From contig CAYTWH010000010.1 of assembly GCA_964442075.1 (NCBI GenBank), positions 36,560-100,559 of the forward strand: a stretch of 64,000 nucleotides of DNA, read 5' to 3'. This document shows positions 34,614 through 41,985 of this stretch, in pieces; the first letter of the stretch is position 1, and each line of letters starts with the position of its first letter. The notes under the pieces were generated by a model that had not been told where the DNA came from, did not search any database, and saw only the letters and a list, made by a program, of their open reading frames with translations. The DNA is from CAYTAU01 sp964442075 (GTDB lineage Bacteria > Bacteroidota > Bacteroidia > Bacteroidales > CAYTAU01). Both the position numbers and the translations under genes were made by a program.

Positions 34614-34653
34614 AAGGGGGTTTTTTCGAACAGAAAAAGCCCCCTTTGTTTTT
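34614..34653 (+). terminator. Intrinsic terminator of the candidate noncoding RNA
   Basis: AAGGGGGTTTTTT (34614-34626) pairs with AAAAAGCCCCCTT (34634-34646) over 13 positions including one G-T, with loop CGAACAG, followed by T-rich sequence to 34653. Confidence 0.9.
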
Positions 34654-34766
34654 AGGAATAACCTAAATTCAATTATTTCGATTATAAATATTTGATTAAA
34701 TAATTCAGTCACATCAAGATTGAGGCAAATTGAAAAATTAAAAGATTTTGGAGATACGTTTCAACC

Positions 34767-34788
34767 ACCCTTCGACTCCGCTCAGGGT
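34767..34788. repeat. REP-like palindrome
   Basis: ACCCT (34767-34771) and AGGGT (34784-34788) flank TTCGACTCCGCTC; the GC-rich stretch continues to about 34804. Short sequences of this type are dispersed repeats in many bacterial genomes, and related pieces occur at 16165-16195 and 56171-56200 here. Confidence 0.5.
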
Positions 34789-34822
34789 AAACGCTCGGCA
34801 TGACTCAAGGAGATAATATTAT

Positions 34823-34861
34823 AAGAAGCTGTTTCACAATGCTGAAACAGCTTCTTTTTTT
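34823..34861 (+). terminator. Strong hairpin terminator without an evident upstream gene
   Basis: Perfect 14-bp stem AAGAAGCTGTTTCA (34823-34836) with TGAAACAGCTTCTT (34843-34856), loop CAATGC, then a T run to 34861 on the plus strand. The only plus-strand transcript that could reach it is the candidate RNA about 170 bp upstream. It also lies just beyond the end of the minus-strand lipoprotein gene. Confidence 0.8.
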
Positions 34862-34869
34862 GAAAATTA

Positions 34870-35328
34870 TTAAATATTCACTTGCAGGCAAAGTTTTCCT
34901 TCTTTAAAACCATCCTGATCAAAGTTTCCAACTAACTTATATGTTTTGTCATCAAACATGCCTTTTTTATAAAACTCAAAACTTTCAACTGTACATTTGA
35001 ATGTTTTTTCGGCATCAAAATCTTCAGCACTCCAAATAATGGATTTTTCTGTTTCCCAAATCATTACATCTATAGTTTTTCCAACCATTTCTTCAGGAGT
35101 ATATTCACCGTCAAACTGAAATTGTACAACTTGTGATGGTGTACCACTAAAACTATTTATATAAATTCCATTGGTAAAGGTGTAAGTAACATTTTCATCA
35201 CCTAATGATACTTTATTCCCATCATTGTCTGTGTAATTAACATAATACGATTTTCCACTAAATCCACCACAAGATGCTAATATTAGCATAATTAATACAG
35301 GTAATAATAAATTTTTTAATTTTCTCAT
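34870..35328 (-). CDS. Small lipoprotein of unknown function
   Basis: 152 residues. Signal peptide with lipobox LILASC (Cys20), followed by GGFSGKS. The mature part is beta-rich (YVNYTDNDGNKVSLGDENVTYTF is one region) and acidic, with no motif that I can assign. Ends next to a bidirectional-looking hairpin. It starts about 85 bp downstream of the coiled-coil protein gene on the same strand. Confidence 0.75.
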   Translation of the reverse strand: MRKLKNLLLPVLIMLILASCGGFSGKSYYVNYTDNDGNKVSLGDENVTYTFTNGIYINSFSGTPSQVVQFQFDGEYTPEEMVGKTIDVMIWETEKSIIWSAEDFDAEKTFKCTVESFEFYKKGMFDDKTYKLVGNFDQDGFKEGKLCLQVNI

Positions 35329-35413
35329 AATTATAATTTTAAATGATAATAAATATATTGATTTTGTTTTGCAAACTTAATGAAATTTTTTAATATTCTT
35401 TTTTAGTCTAACA

Positions 35414-36355
35414 CTAATGTTTATGCTTATCTAATTTTACATTAATATCATTTATTTTATTGTCAAGATCTTTCTTATTATCTGCAACTTTTTGCTCTAA
35501 TAATTTACTGCTATCTTTTAGTAGTTTAGAATATTCTTTATCAGCTAATGATTTTGCTTTACTCATTTGCACTTCAAAAGTCTTGTTTATTTCATCAATT
35601 TTAGTATTAGATTCTTTCAATATTTTATCAATTTCCTTTTCAAATATTGTTTTGGTTTCGGTTATTTTATTATTGATCAAATCATTTGTTTGAGAATGTT
35701 TTTCATTAATTTGTTCAACAAGATTACTTGTCTTTTTATCTATCGTATTATTTGTTTCTTTTATCTTTTCTTCAAAACCTAGATTTGTCTTTTTTATATT
35801 TTCGCTGATAGCATTTATTTGGGTTTCAATTGATTTTTCTAATTTGTTGGTTTTGTTATTAAGTGTTTCGTTAATATTCTCAATACTGGTATCTACTTTA
35901 TCGCCTGTATGTGCTATCTCTTTGCTTAATTTTTTGAGATTTTTTTTATTTTTAATTATGAAATACACAAAAACAATAATAATCAAAACCAATATCCCTG
36001 CAAGTGAATAAATTAAATAAAGTTTTATCTCATCTGTTGTTGTTGAAATATCTGTTGATCTTGTGTCTAATGATTGAATGTCTTCTTTTGTTGAACTTAA
36101 GGAAGTTACATTTTCATTAACTTTTTCATCAGATAATTGTAAAGATGATAAGATGCTATCCATTAAATTGTTTTGATTAGATGTAAAAGCATCAAATTCA
36201 CTCATTTTCCCTTTTAATAATGCATTGGAATTTTGTAATGTAGAAATTTTTAGCTGAAGACCTTCAATGTCTTTTTTATAATCCTCAGTTGTTTCTTGTC
36301 CATATATGTGTAAACACACACATATTGAAATAGTTAATAAGATAATTGTTTTCAT
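35414..36355 (-). CDS. Exported coiled-coil protein with one central membrane segment
   Basis: 313 residues. Residues 1-19 are a signal peptide (ending IYGQ). A short coiled coil (about 25-100) lies outside, one membrane helix (LYLIYSLAGILVLIIIVFVYFII) spans about residues 111-134, and the rest is a long Lys/Glu/Asn-rich coiled coil with repeating ETQINAIS / EQINEKHSQ-like heptads. No catalytic domain. The composition and topology suggest a scaffold or sensor of the inner membrane; the family is unknown to me. Confidence 0.75.
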   Translation of the reverse strand: MKTIILLTISICVCLHIYGQETTEDYKKDIEGLQLKISTLQNSNALLKGKMSEFDAFTSNQNNLMDSILSSLQLSDEKVNENVTSLSSTKEDIQSLDTRSTDISTTTDEIKLYLIYSLAGILVLIIIVFVYFIIKNKKNLKKLSKEIAHTGDKVDTSIENINETLNNKTNKLEKSIETQINAISENIKKTNLGFEEKIKETNNTIDKKTSNLVEQINEKHSQTNDLINNKITETKTIFEKEIDKILKESNTKIDEINKTFEVQMSKAKSLADKEYSKLLKDSSKLLEQKVADNKKDLDNKINDINVKLDKHKH

Positions 36356-36465
36356 TTTAAATATATTTTTGAGAGTTAAAAAATAAAATATTTGTAAACG
36401 ATAAATATACTAAATAAAATAATGTAAGTCAAGTATTTTTGCAAAATAAATAAATAAAGCGATTT

Positions 36466-38979
36466 TTAAAACTTGGCAATAAGTTTTAAATTAATTTTGC
36501 GATTCGATAAATAATTAGGTACAGCCCATTGTCTATTGTATATGTCATTTATCCAGAGGTAAGAAACAGTATTTTTAATGCCAAGCAAATTAAATATTTC
36601 AAGTGTTAGCCAAACACTTTTAAAATGTTTAAACGGATTGCCTGGTTTTAATTCTTTTCCTTCGCTTTTTAATACTTTTCCAAAACCAATATCAACTCTT
36701 CGGTAAGGTGGCATTTTTAAAGTGTGCAGGTATCTTTCAGAATTTGGAGGACCAAAGGGCAAGCGCGAACCAAATAACAAACTAAGTTGCATTTTATATG
36801 AAGGATTTCTTGGTAAGTAATCTTGAAAAAATAAACCAAAATTTACCATTTGGTCTGATGGACGAGGAATAAACCCCGGTTCAACGCGAATAGTTGATGC
36901 AATGGAATCGTTATCATAATCGGGATATATTTGTTCGCCATTGGCATTAAAATAATCGTAATAAAAATCATCAGTAATATCTTCGCGGGTTTGCATTACC
37001 GATAAACTCGCCCAGGAATCAACTCCGGGAACAAACTCTCCATTTAGTTTCATATCAATACCCATGGCATATCCGTTTGCATTATTTGAACCGTAGTATC
37101 TTATTCTAACATTATCTATTTGATATGGAATTAAGTTGTTAAGGTCCTTATAATATACCTCTGTTATAAATTTAAATGGTCTTTTCCATATCTTGAAATT
37201 ATAATCGCTTCCCAAAACAAGATGAATTGATTGCTGTGCTTTAACATCATTATGAATATTGCCTTCCAAATCGCGCAATTCTTTATAAAACGGGGGCTGG
37301 TAATAATATCCTGCAGAAAATTTAAACAAAATATCGGTATCCCAGTTTGGCTTTAAAGCAAAAGATACTCTTGGGCTAATTAAAAGCTGTTTATTAAAAT
37401 CCCAGTAATGTGCTCGTAAACCTCCCGTAATACTCAATATAGCACTGTCAATATCGAAAGATAACGTATTTTGAATGTATGAGGTTACACGATTCGATTC
37501 TATATTATGATTTGAAATAATAGTTTCTGAAAGATTAACTGCACCGGGATAATATCCGGAAGTATCAGGAAAAGGCAATGAATGTCCGGCAGAATCTCTC
37601 ATTGTCCACTCGTTAATTGCATCATTAATTATTTCGTGTTGTAACTTTATTCCCCAAAAAATATCGTTTCTTTTATTCTCGTAATGTCCTTTGTGATAGG
37701 CATTAATTACTGTGGCATCCAAATAATTTCTTGCATGTTCAAGAAAAGTTCCTATTCCAATATTCATAAGACTGTCACCTAGATTATCTGAACCCATTTG
37801 TTTATCAAGTTCATTTAAATAATATTGTCCCTGAATATCAAATGTTTCTGCTTCAATAGTTCTAAATCCTGAAGTAATAAATTTTAGATTTAATTTTTTA
37901 TTGGGATGATATTCTGTTGCAAAAGCTCCAAAATATGTGTTGAATTCTGTAAGTTCTTGTCCATCGAAATATATCATTAATCCCAGTGCTTCCTGAATAC
38001 CTCCAAATGTAGTTTCTCTGTTTTCCGGTACAAAGTGATATTTATTTTTTGCATAATTTCCCAAAAAACTTATTTCCCAAATATCTGAAATATCATAAGT
38101 TAAATATGTTTGGAAATCGATAAACGAAGGGCGATACTCTCCTTTGGTGTCTAAACTGCCCAATACATACTGATTGGTTTTATACCTTAAGCCTGAAATA
38201 TGAGTAAAACGATAATCTTTAGAGCAGCCCTCAAAATGTGCAGAGCCACCCAATAAACTTGCCGCAATAGTACCACCTCTTTTATGAGGTTTTTTATATT
38301 TAATATCCAAAACAGATGACATCTTATCACCGTATTTTGCATTAAATCCACCTGATGAAAATAATACCGAAGAAACCATATCGGCATTAATAAAACTCAA
38401 ACCTTCCTGTTGACCCGACCTGGTTAAAAACGGACGATAAACTTCAATATCATTAACGTAAACAAGGTTTTCATCAAAATTGCCTCCACGCACTGAATAT
38501 TGAGAACTTAATTCTGTTCTTGAAACTACACCTAAACCAATAGTTTTTATAACTGCCTCAATACCACCTGAAACACTTGGTATTATTTCTACTGTTTTAG
38601 GATCTATCCTTATTAAATTATTAATTCTGTCTTTTTGATCTTCTATCCATACCTCATTTAAATTATAAAACATAATTTCGAGTTTAGTATTCAACTCTAT
38701 TGTTTCATTTGGTTTCCCTTTAACTTTTTTAACTATCTGAAAATACTCTAAATGAGAAAAAATTATCTTAACTTCTTTATTAGAAGGTATCTTAAATTTA
38801 AAATTGCCTGCATTATTCGACGTTGAACCATAAGCAGTATCAGAAGTAAAAACATTTACATTTGCAATTGGAAGATTATTTTCATCTGTAATTTTACCCT
38901 GAATAAAAGTAAAATCCTGGGAATATGCACATAACCCAATAAATAGAAGAAGTAATAATATTTTAAATCTTATATACAC
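36466..38979 (-). CDS. TonB-dependent receptor with carboxypeptidase-like N-terminal domain
   Basis: 837-residue outer-membrane protein. Signal peptide to about residue 20 (CAYSQ), a CarboxypepD_reg-like beta-sandwich (about 25-105; IQGKITDENNLPIANVNVF), a plug domain (about 120-225; SSQYSVRGGNFDENLVYVNDIEVY) and a 22-strand-type barrel ending in NLKLIAKF with terminal Phe. Transports an unknown ligand with TonB energy. No SusD partner is adjacent, so a polysaccharide role is not indicated. Single gene on the minus strand. Confidence 0.92.
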   Translation of the reverse strand: MYIRFKILLLLLFIGLCAYSQDFTFIQGKITDENNLPIANVNVFTSDTAYGSTSNNAGNFKFKIPSNKEVKIIFSHLEYFQIVKKVKGKPNETIELNTKLEIMFYNLNEVWIEDQKDRINNLIRIDPKTVEIIPSVSGGIEAVIKTIGLGVVSRTELSSQYSVRGGNFDENLVYVNDIEVYRPFLTRSGQQEGLSFINADMVSSVLFSSGGFNAKYGDKMSSVLDIKYKKPHKRGGTIAASLLGGSAHFEGCSKDYRFTHISGLRYKTNQYVLGSLDTKGEYRPSFIDFQTYLTYDISDIWEISFLGNYAKNKYHFVPENRETTFGGIQEALGLMIYFDGQELTEFNTYFGAFATEYHPNKKLNLKFITSGFRTIEAETFDIQGQYYLNELDKQMGSDNLGDSLMNIGIGTFLEHARNYLDATVINAYHKGHYENKRNDIFWGIKLQHEIINDAINEWTMRDSAGHSLPFPDTSGYYPGAVNLSETIISNHNIESNRVTSYIQNTLSFDIDSAILSITGGLRAHYWDFNKQLLISPRVSFALKPNWDTDILFKFSAGYYYQPPFYKELRDLEGNIHNDVKAQQSIHLVLGSDYNFKIWKRPFKFITEVYYKDLNNLIPYQIDNVRIRYYGSNNANGYAMGIDMKLNGEFVPGVDSWASLSVMQTREDITDDFYYDYFNANGEQIYPDYDNDSIASTIRVEPGFIPRPSDQMVNFGLFFQDYLPRNPSYKMQLSLLFGSRLPFGPPNSERYLHTLKMPPYRRVDIGFGKVLKSEGKELKPGNPFKHFKSVWLTLEIFNLLGIKNTVSYLWINDIYNRQWAVPNYLSNRKINLKLIAKF

Positions 38980-39116
38980 TACACAAATTTGTTCGGCTCA
39001 AAAATAGTTAAGAAAATTTTAAACTTAACGCTAAAGTTAATCTTATGTTGTTTTAAAACTTGATTTATTGATAAAATAGGAAGAGAAACAAAATAAAATA
39101 AAACAAACATGAATTA

Positions 39117-39326
39117 TCAATTACACCAACTGCCTCTTTCTTGAAAAACTTTTATGAAATTTTCTATAGAACGGTCGTAGCCTTTTTCAATATCATTTGG
39201 AAAATAACAAGCCGGCAATTGTCCTAAATTTCTATGATAAGTAATGCAGTCACAACAAATTCCTTTTTTACTGCAAGGATAAGTGCAATTACAATTATTC
39301 AAATTTTTATCTTTTTTACATTCCAT
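39117..39326 (-). CDS. Small Cys-rich protein (DUF6485-like)
   Basis: 69 residues with nine Cys, in the order MECKKDKNL, CNCTYPCSKKGICCDC, LPACYF and final GSWCN. The spacing suggests that it binds a metal (zinc or an iron-sulfur cluster). I recall this pattern from the DUF6485 family of anaerobes, which has no known function. No signal peptide, so cytoplasmic. It is a single gene facing away from the thioredoxin-like gene. Confidence 0.8.
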   Translation of the reverse strand: MECKKDKNLNNCNCTYPCSKKGICCDCITYHRNLGQLPACYFPNDIEKGYDRSIENFIKVFQERGSWCN

Positions 39327-39407
39327 TGTTCCATTATTTAATTTCTTGCAAATTTATTTTTTTACAATATTCAATTTATCTTTACATTTTATAGAAATTG
39401 TAATTAT

Positions 39408-39890
39408 ATGAAAATAACTATATCAATTATCATTTTTCTAGTGTCACTTCAATGCTTTGCACAGGAAAATTCAATTAAAATTTATAATCCCGATGCTGAC
39501 GCAGAAACAGAACTTATTAAAGCTATTGAACAAGCCCAAAAATACAATAAACATGTTTTTATTCAACTTGGAGGAAACTGGTGTTCGTGGTGTATCAAAT
39601 TCCATAAATTTGTAAAAGAAAACCATGACTTGGATTCAATAATAAACGCAAATTATATTGTTTTAAAAATAAACTATAGCAGAGAAAAGCAAAATACTGA
39701 AATTTTTGAAAAATTTGAATATCCACAACGTTTTGGATTCCCTGTTTTTGTTATTCTTGACAGTACTGGTAAACGCATTCATACTCAAAATAGCGGACTT
39801 CTTGAAAAAGATAAAAGCTATGATATAAAGAAAGTTAAATACTTTTTTCTTAATTGGACAGCTAAAGCAATAGATCCTGAACAATATTAA
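39408..39890 (+). CDS. Exported thioredoxin-fold protein
   Basis: 160 residues. Signal peptide MKITISIIIFLVSLQCFAQ. The thioredoxin-like domain has the redox motif GNWCSWCIKFHKF (CSWC), preceded by NKHVFIQLGG and followed by the cis-Pro region RFGFPVFVILDSTGKR. This is the thioredoxin_7 type found in the periplasm of Bacteroidetes. Likely a disulfide reductase or isomerase; partner unknown. It is the last gene before the dcw cluster and is separated from it by 311 bp. Confidence 0.88.
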   Translation: MKITISIIIFLVSLQCFAQENSIKIYNPDADAETELIKAIEQAQKYNKHVFIQLGGNWCSWCIKFHKFVKENHDLDSIINANYIVLKINYSREKQNTEIFEKFEYPQRFGFPVFVILDSTGKRIHTQNSGLLEKDKSYDIKKVKYFFLNWTAKAIDPEQY

Positions 39891-40123
39891 GTAACACCAA
39901 TTCAATAAGTATTGATTTCATAAATTAACATTTAAAGGCTACAACAATTTTATCCGTTGATTATCTATGGATTAAAACTGCTAATTTGTTTAGTCAAATT
40001 ATTCTCACATAAATAATTAACAAACACTTATTCGCCACACCAACTCCAATTCGCATACAGTGCTTATTTACAGAGAATAACGGCAGGGAGAGTTATTAAC
40101 ATTGGCAAAAGTTATTAACAAAA

Positions 40124-40158
40124 GTGGGAGAAAGTGTTTGTAAGTGGGATTATGTGGG
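40124..40158 (+). promoter_or_regulatory. MraZ operator (four GTGGG-type boxes, 10-bp period)
   Basis: GTGGG at 40124, GTGTT at 40134 (degenerate), GTGGG at 40144 and GTGGG at 40154 are each separated by exactly 5 bp. MraZ is known to bind direct repeats of TGGG-type boxes spaced by 5 bp upstream of its own gene and to repress the dcw cluster. The array lies 44-78 bp upstream of the mraZ ATG. Two copies of AGTTATTAACA (40091-40101 and 40110-40120) lie just upstream. The rest of the 39891-40201 gap shows only a TAATTTG/CAAATTA dyad (39982-40001). Confidence 0.85.
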
Positions 40159-40201
40159 ATTTTTTTGCTTATTTTACATTGTTTTTAAAACAGAATTCAA
40201 A

Positions 40202-40669
40202 ATGACAACATTTATTGGCGATTATCCTTGTAAAGTAGATGCTAAAAGCAGAATATTGCTGCCTATAGCATTTAAGAAGCAGATGGATACATCGGCACCA
40301 GATAAATTTGTTGTTAAAAAGGATATATACGAAAAATGCCTTGTGCTTTACCCGATTACTGAATGGGAAGGCAAAATGAAATCTCTTAGAAGCCAGTTAA
40401 ATCCATATAATAAAGAACATAACAGATTTTTGCGAGAGTATTTAAAAGGTATGGTTGAGGTTGCTCTTGATGCAAGCAGTAGAATTCTTGTGCCAAAGAG
40501 ATTGCTCGAATTTGTTAGCATTAAAAAAGATGTAATTCTTGCAGGTCAGAACAGCAAAATTGAGATTTGGAGTAATGAAAATTACGAACAAATTGGCGCT
40601 AATGAAACAGAGTTTGAAGCGTTGGCAGAAAAACTCTTAGGTAATAACTTCACTGAAAGTCCTGAATGA
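40202..40669 (+). CDS. mraZ: Transcriptional regulator MraZ
   Basis: 155 residues. Two AbrB-like swapped-hairpin repeats: the first includes FIGDYPCKVDAKSRILLP and the second VEVALDASSRILVPKRLLEF; the DAKSR/DASSR pair marks the DNA-binding loops. It represses the division and cell-wall cluster by binding the repeats upstream. I start it at the ATG at 40202; the frame is open further upstream, but that part runs through the operator and has no MraZ homology. It overlaps rsmH by 4 bp. Confidence 0.96.
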   Translation: MTTFIGDYPCKVDAKSRILLPIAFKKQMDTSAPDKFVVKKDIYEKCLVLYPITEWEGKMKSLRSQLNPYNKEHNRFLREYLKGMVEVALDASSRILVPKRLLEFVSIKKDVILAGQNSKIEIWSNENYEQIGANETEFEALAEKLLGNNFTESPE

Positions 40670-41571
40670 TGAATTATCATGAGCCGGTTCTGTTAGAAGA
40701 GAGCATTAATGGCTTAAACATTAACCCCGACGGCGTTTATCTGGATTTAACTTTTGGCGGAGGAGGACATTCAAAAATCATTTTGGAGCATTTAAAGAAT
40801 GGAAAATTGATTGCCTTTGATCAGGATATTGATGCAGAAGCAAATCTTATAAATGATAAGAACTTTGTTTTTTATAAAAGCAATTACAGATTTTTCAACA
40901 ATTTTTTAAGATTCCTGAAAATTGAAAAAGTTGATGGAATATTAGCAGACCTTGGTGTTTCCAGTCATCATTTCGATACCGAAGAAAGAGGATTCTCTTT
41001 TAGATTTGATAGTCCATTGGATATGAGAATGAACAATAATCAAAAATTAAATGCTGAAGTTATTCTTAATGACTATGAGGAAAATCGGCTACGAAAAATA
41101 TTTTTTGATTATGGCGAATTAAGAAACTCATATCAGATAACAAAAAAAATCCTGGCATACAGGAAAAACAAAAGAATACAAAAAACCGAAGATCTAAAAA
41201 AAGCCATACAGGATATTATTCCAAAAACAAAGGAGAACAAGTTCTTAGCAAAAATATATCAGGCAATAAGGATTGAAGTAAATGATGAAATAGGAGCATT
41301 AAAAGAAATGCTGGAAAAGACTCCGGAATTTATGAATGATAATGCAAGGCTTGTAATCATCTCCTATCATTCGCTTGAAGATAAGCCGGTTAAAAATTTT
41401 CTAAAAACAGGGAGATTTGACGGGAAAATTGAAAAGGATATTTATGGTAATTATTATCGCCCTTTTAAGCCTGTGTACAATAAGGCAATAGTTCCTAGTG
41501 AGGAAGAACTTAAATTAAATAACAGAGCAAGAAGTGCAAAACTAAGAATTGCAGAAAGAATATATGAATGA
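40666..41571 (+). CDS. rsmH: 16S rRNA (cytosine-1402-N4)-methyltransferase
   Basis: Methylates C1402 in the ribosomal P site. 301 residues with the motif I region LDLTFGGGGHSKIILE, ILADLGVSSHHFDTEERGFSF and the LVIISYHSLEDKPVKNFL motif. A tandem ATGATG makes the exact first residue uncertain (40666 or 40669). Overlaps mraZ and, by 8 bp, the next gene, typical for the first genes of a dcw cluster. Confidence 0.97.
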   Translation: MMNYHEPVLLEESINGLNINPDGVYLDLTFGGGGHSKIILEHLKNGKLIAFDQDIDAEANLINDKNFVFYKSNYRFFNNFLRFLKIEKVDGILADLGVSSHHFDTEERGFSFRFDSPLDMRMNNNQKLNAEVILNDYEENRLRKIFFDYGELRNSYQITKKILAYRKNKRIQKTEDLKKAIQDIIPKTKENKFLAKIYQAIRIEVNDEIGALKEMLEKTPEFMNDNARLVIISYHSLEDKPVKNFLKTGRFDGKIEKDIYGNYYRPFKPVYNKAIVPSEEELKLNNRARSAKLRIAERIYE

Positions 41572-41983
41572 GGATATAAAAAATATGGTGGAAAATGTTC
41601 TTGAGGAAGAAAAGAAAGAAAAAGAGCATAAAGAACAAAAAGTAAAGAAGGAAAATATTTCAAAAGGTATTGGTTCTGTGAAAAATGTTATTGACGGAAC
41701 AATGCTTACGAGCAACAAAACCGTAAAACAACTTCCTTTCATATTCTTTCTCGGCGTATTAGGTCTGTTTTATATAGGTAACAGATATAATGCGGAAAAA
41801 ATTGTAAGAAAAACTAATAAAGTGCAATCGGAGTTAAAGGAACTTAGATCAGAACAAATTGCGGTAGCATCAGAATTAATGCAAATAAGCAAACAATCGG
41901 TGGTTTTAAAGTTAATTGAAAATTACGAACTCGATTTAATTGAATCAACAGAACCACCTAAAATTATAAAATTCGAAAAGTAA
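41564..41983 (+). CDS. FtsL-like division protein
   Basis: 139 residues in the position of ftsL between rsmH and ftsI. A charged cytoplasmic N-terminus, one membrane helix (LPFIFFLGVLGLFYIGN) and a coiled-coil periplasmic part (KVQSELKELRSEQ). It should pair with FtsQ and FtsB-like proteins and recruit FtsI/FtsW. I prefer the ATG at 41564; a TTG at 41549 is open too. Sequence alone is weak for FtsL; synteny makes the call. Confidence 0.85.
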   Translation: MNEDIKNMVENVLEEEKKEKEHKEQKVKKENISKGIGSVKNVIDGTMLTSNKTVKQLPFIFFLGVLGLFYIGNRYNAEKIVRKTNKVQSELKELRSEQIAVASELMQISKQSVVLKLIENYELDLIESTEPPKIIKFEK

Positions 41984-41985
41984 CA

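Larger units (their letters stand above)
34029..34653 (+). ncRNA. Candidate large structured noncoding RNA (~620 nt), unassigned
   Basis: Starts at a consensus promoter and ends in a strong terminator, with no ORF above about 25 codons. It is richer in G and C than its surroundings. Many local stems are visible: TCAAACT/AGTTTGA (34029-34072), AATAGAGT/ACTCTATT (34146-34164), GAAAAC/GTTTTC (34169-34208) enclosing GTGC-TTCG-GCAC (34183-34194), TGC-TTCG-GCA (34222-34231), GTTC-TTCG-GAGC (34274 onward), TTGCAAACT/AGTTTGCAA (34326-34376), CACAA/TTGTG (34435-34449), GAATGT/ACATTC (34452-34471), TCGC/GCGA (34584-34595). Hallmarks of RNase P RNA, tmRNA, SRP RNA and 6S RNA were not found. Function unknown. 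Confidence 0.65.

Noticed and set aside
34029..34653. RNase P RNA, tmRNA, SRP RNA or group II intron
   Set aside because: The RNase P conserved GAGGAAAGTC and its 3' partner, the tmRNA tRNA-like ends and tag ORF, the SRP GGAAG-type domain, and the intron domain V pattern are not seen. A covariance search would be decisive.
39982..40001. Promoter or operator dyad TAATTTG/CAAATTA
   Set aside because: A 7-bp AT-rich dyad in AT-rich DNA is expected by chance and does not match the promoter consensus fully.
40124..40201. N-terminal extension of MraZ from an upstream ATG
   Set aside because: The extension would be encoded by the MraZ operator repeats and T-rich leader and has no similarity to MraZ.
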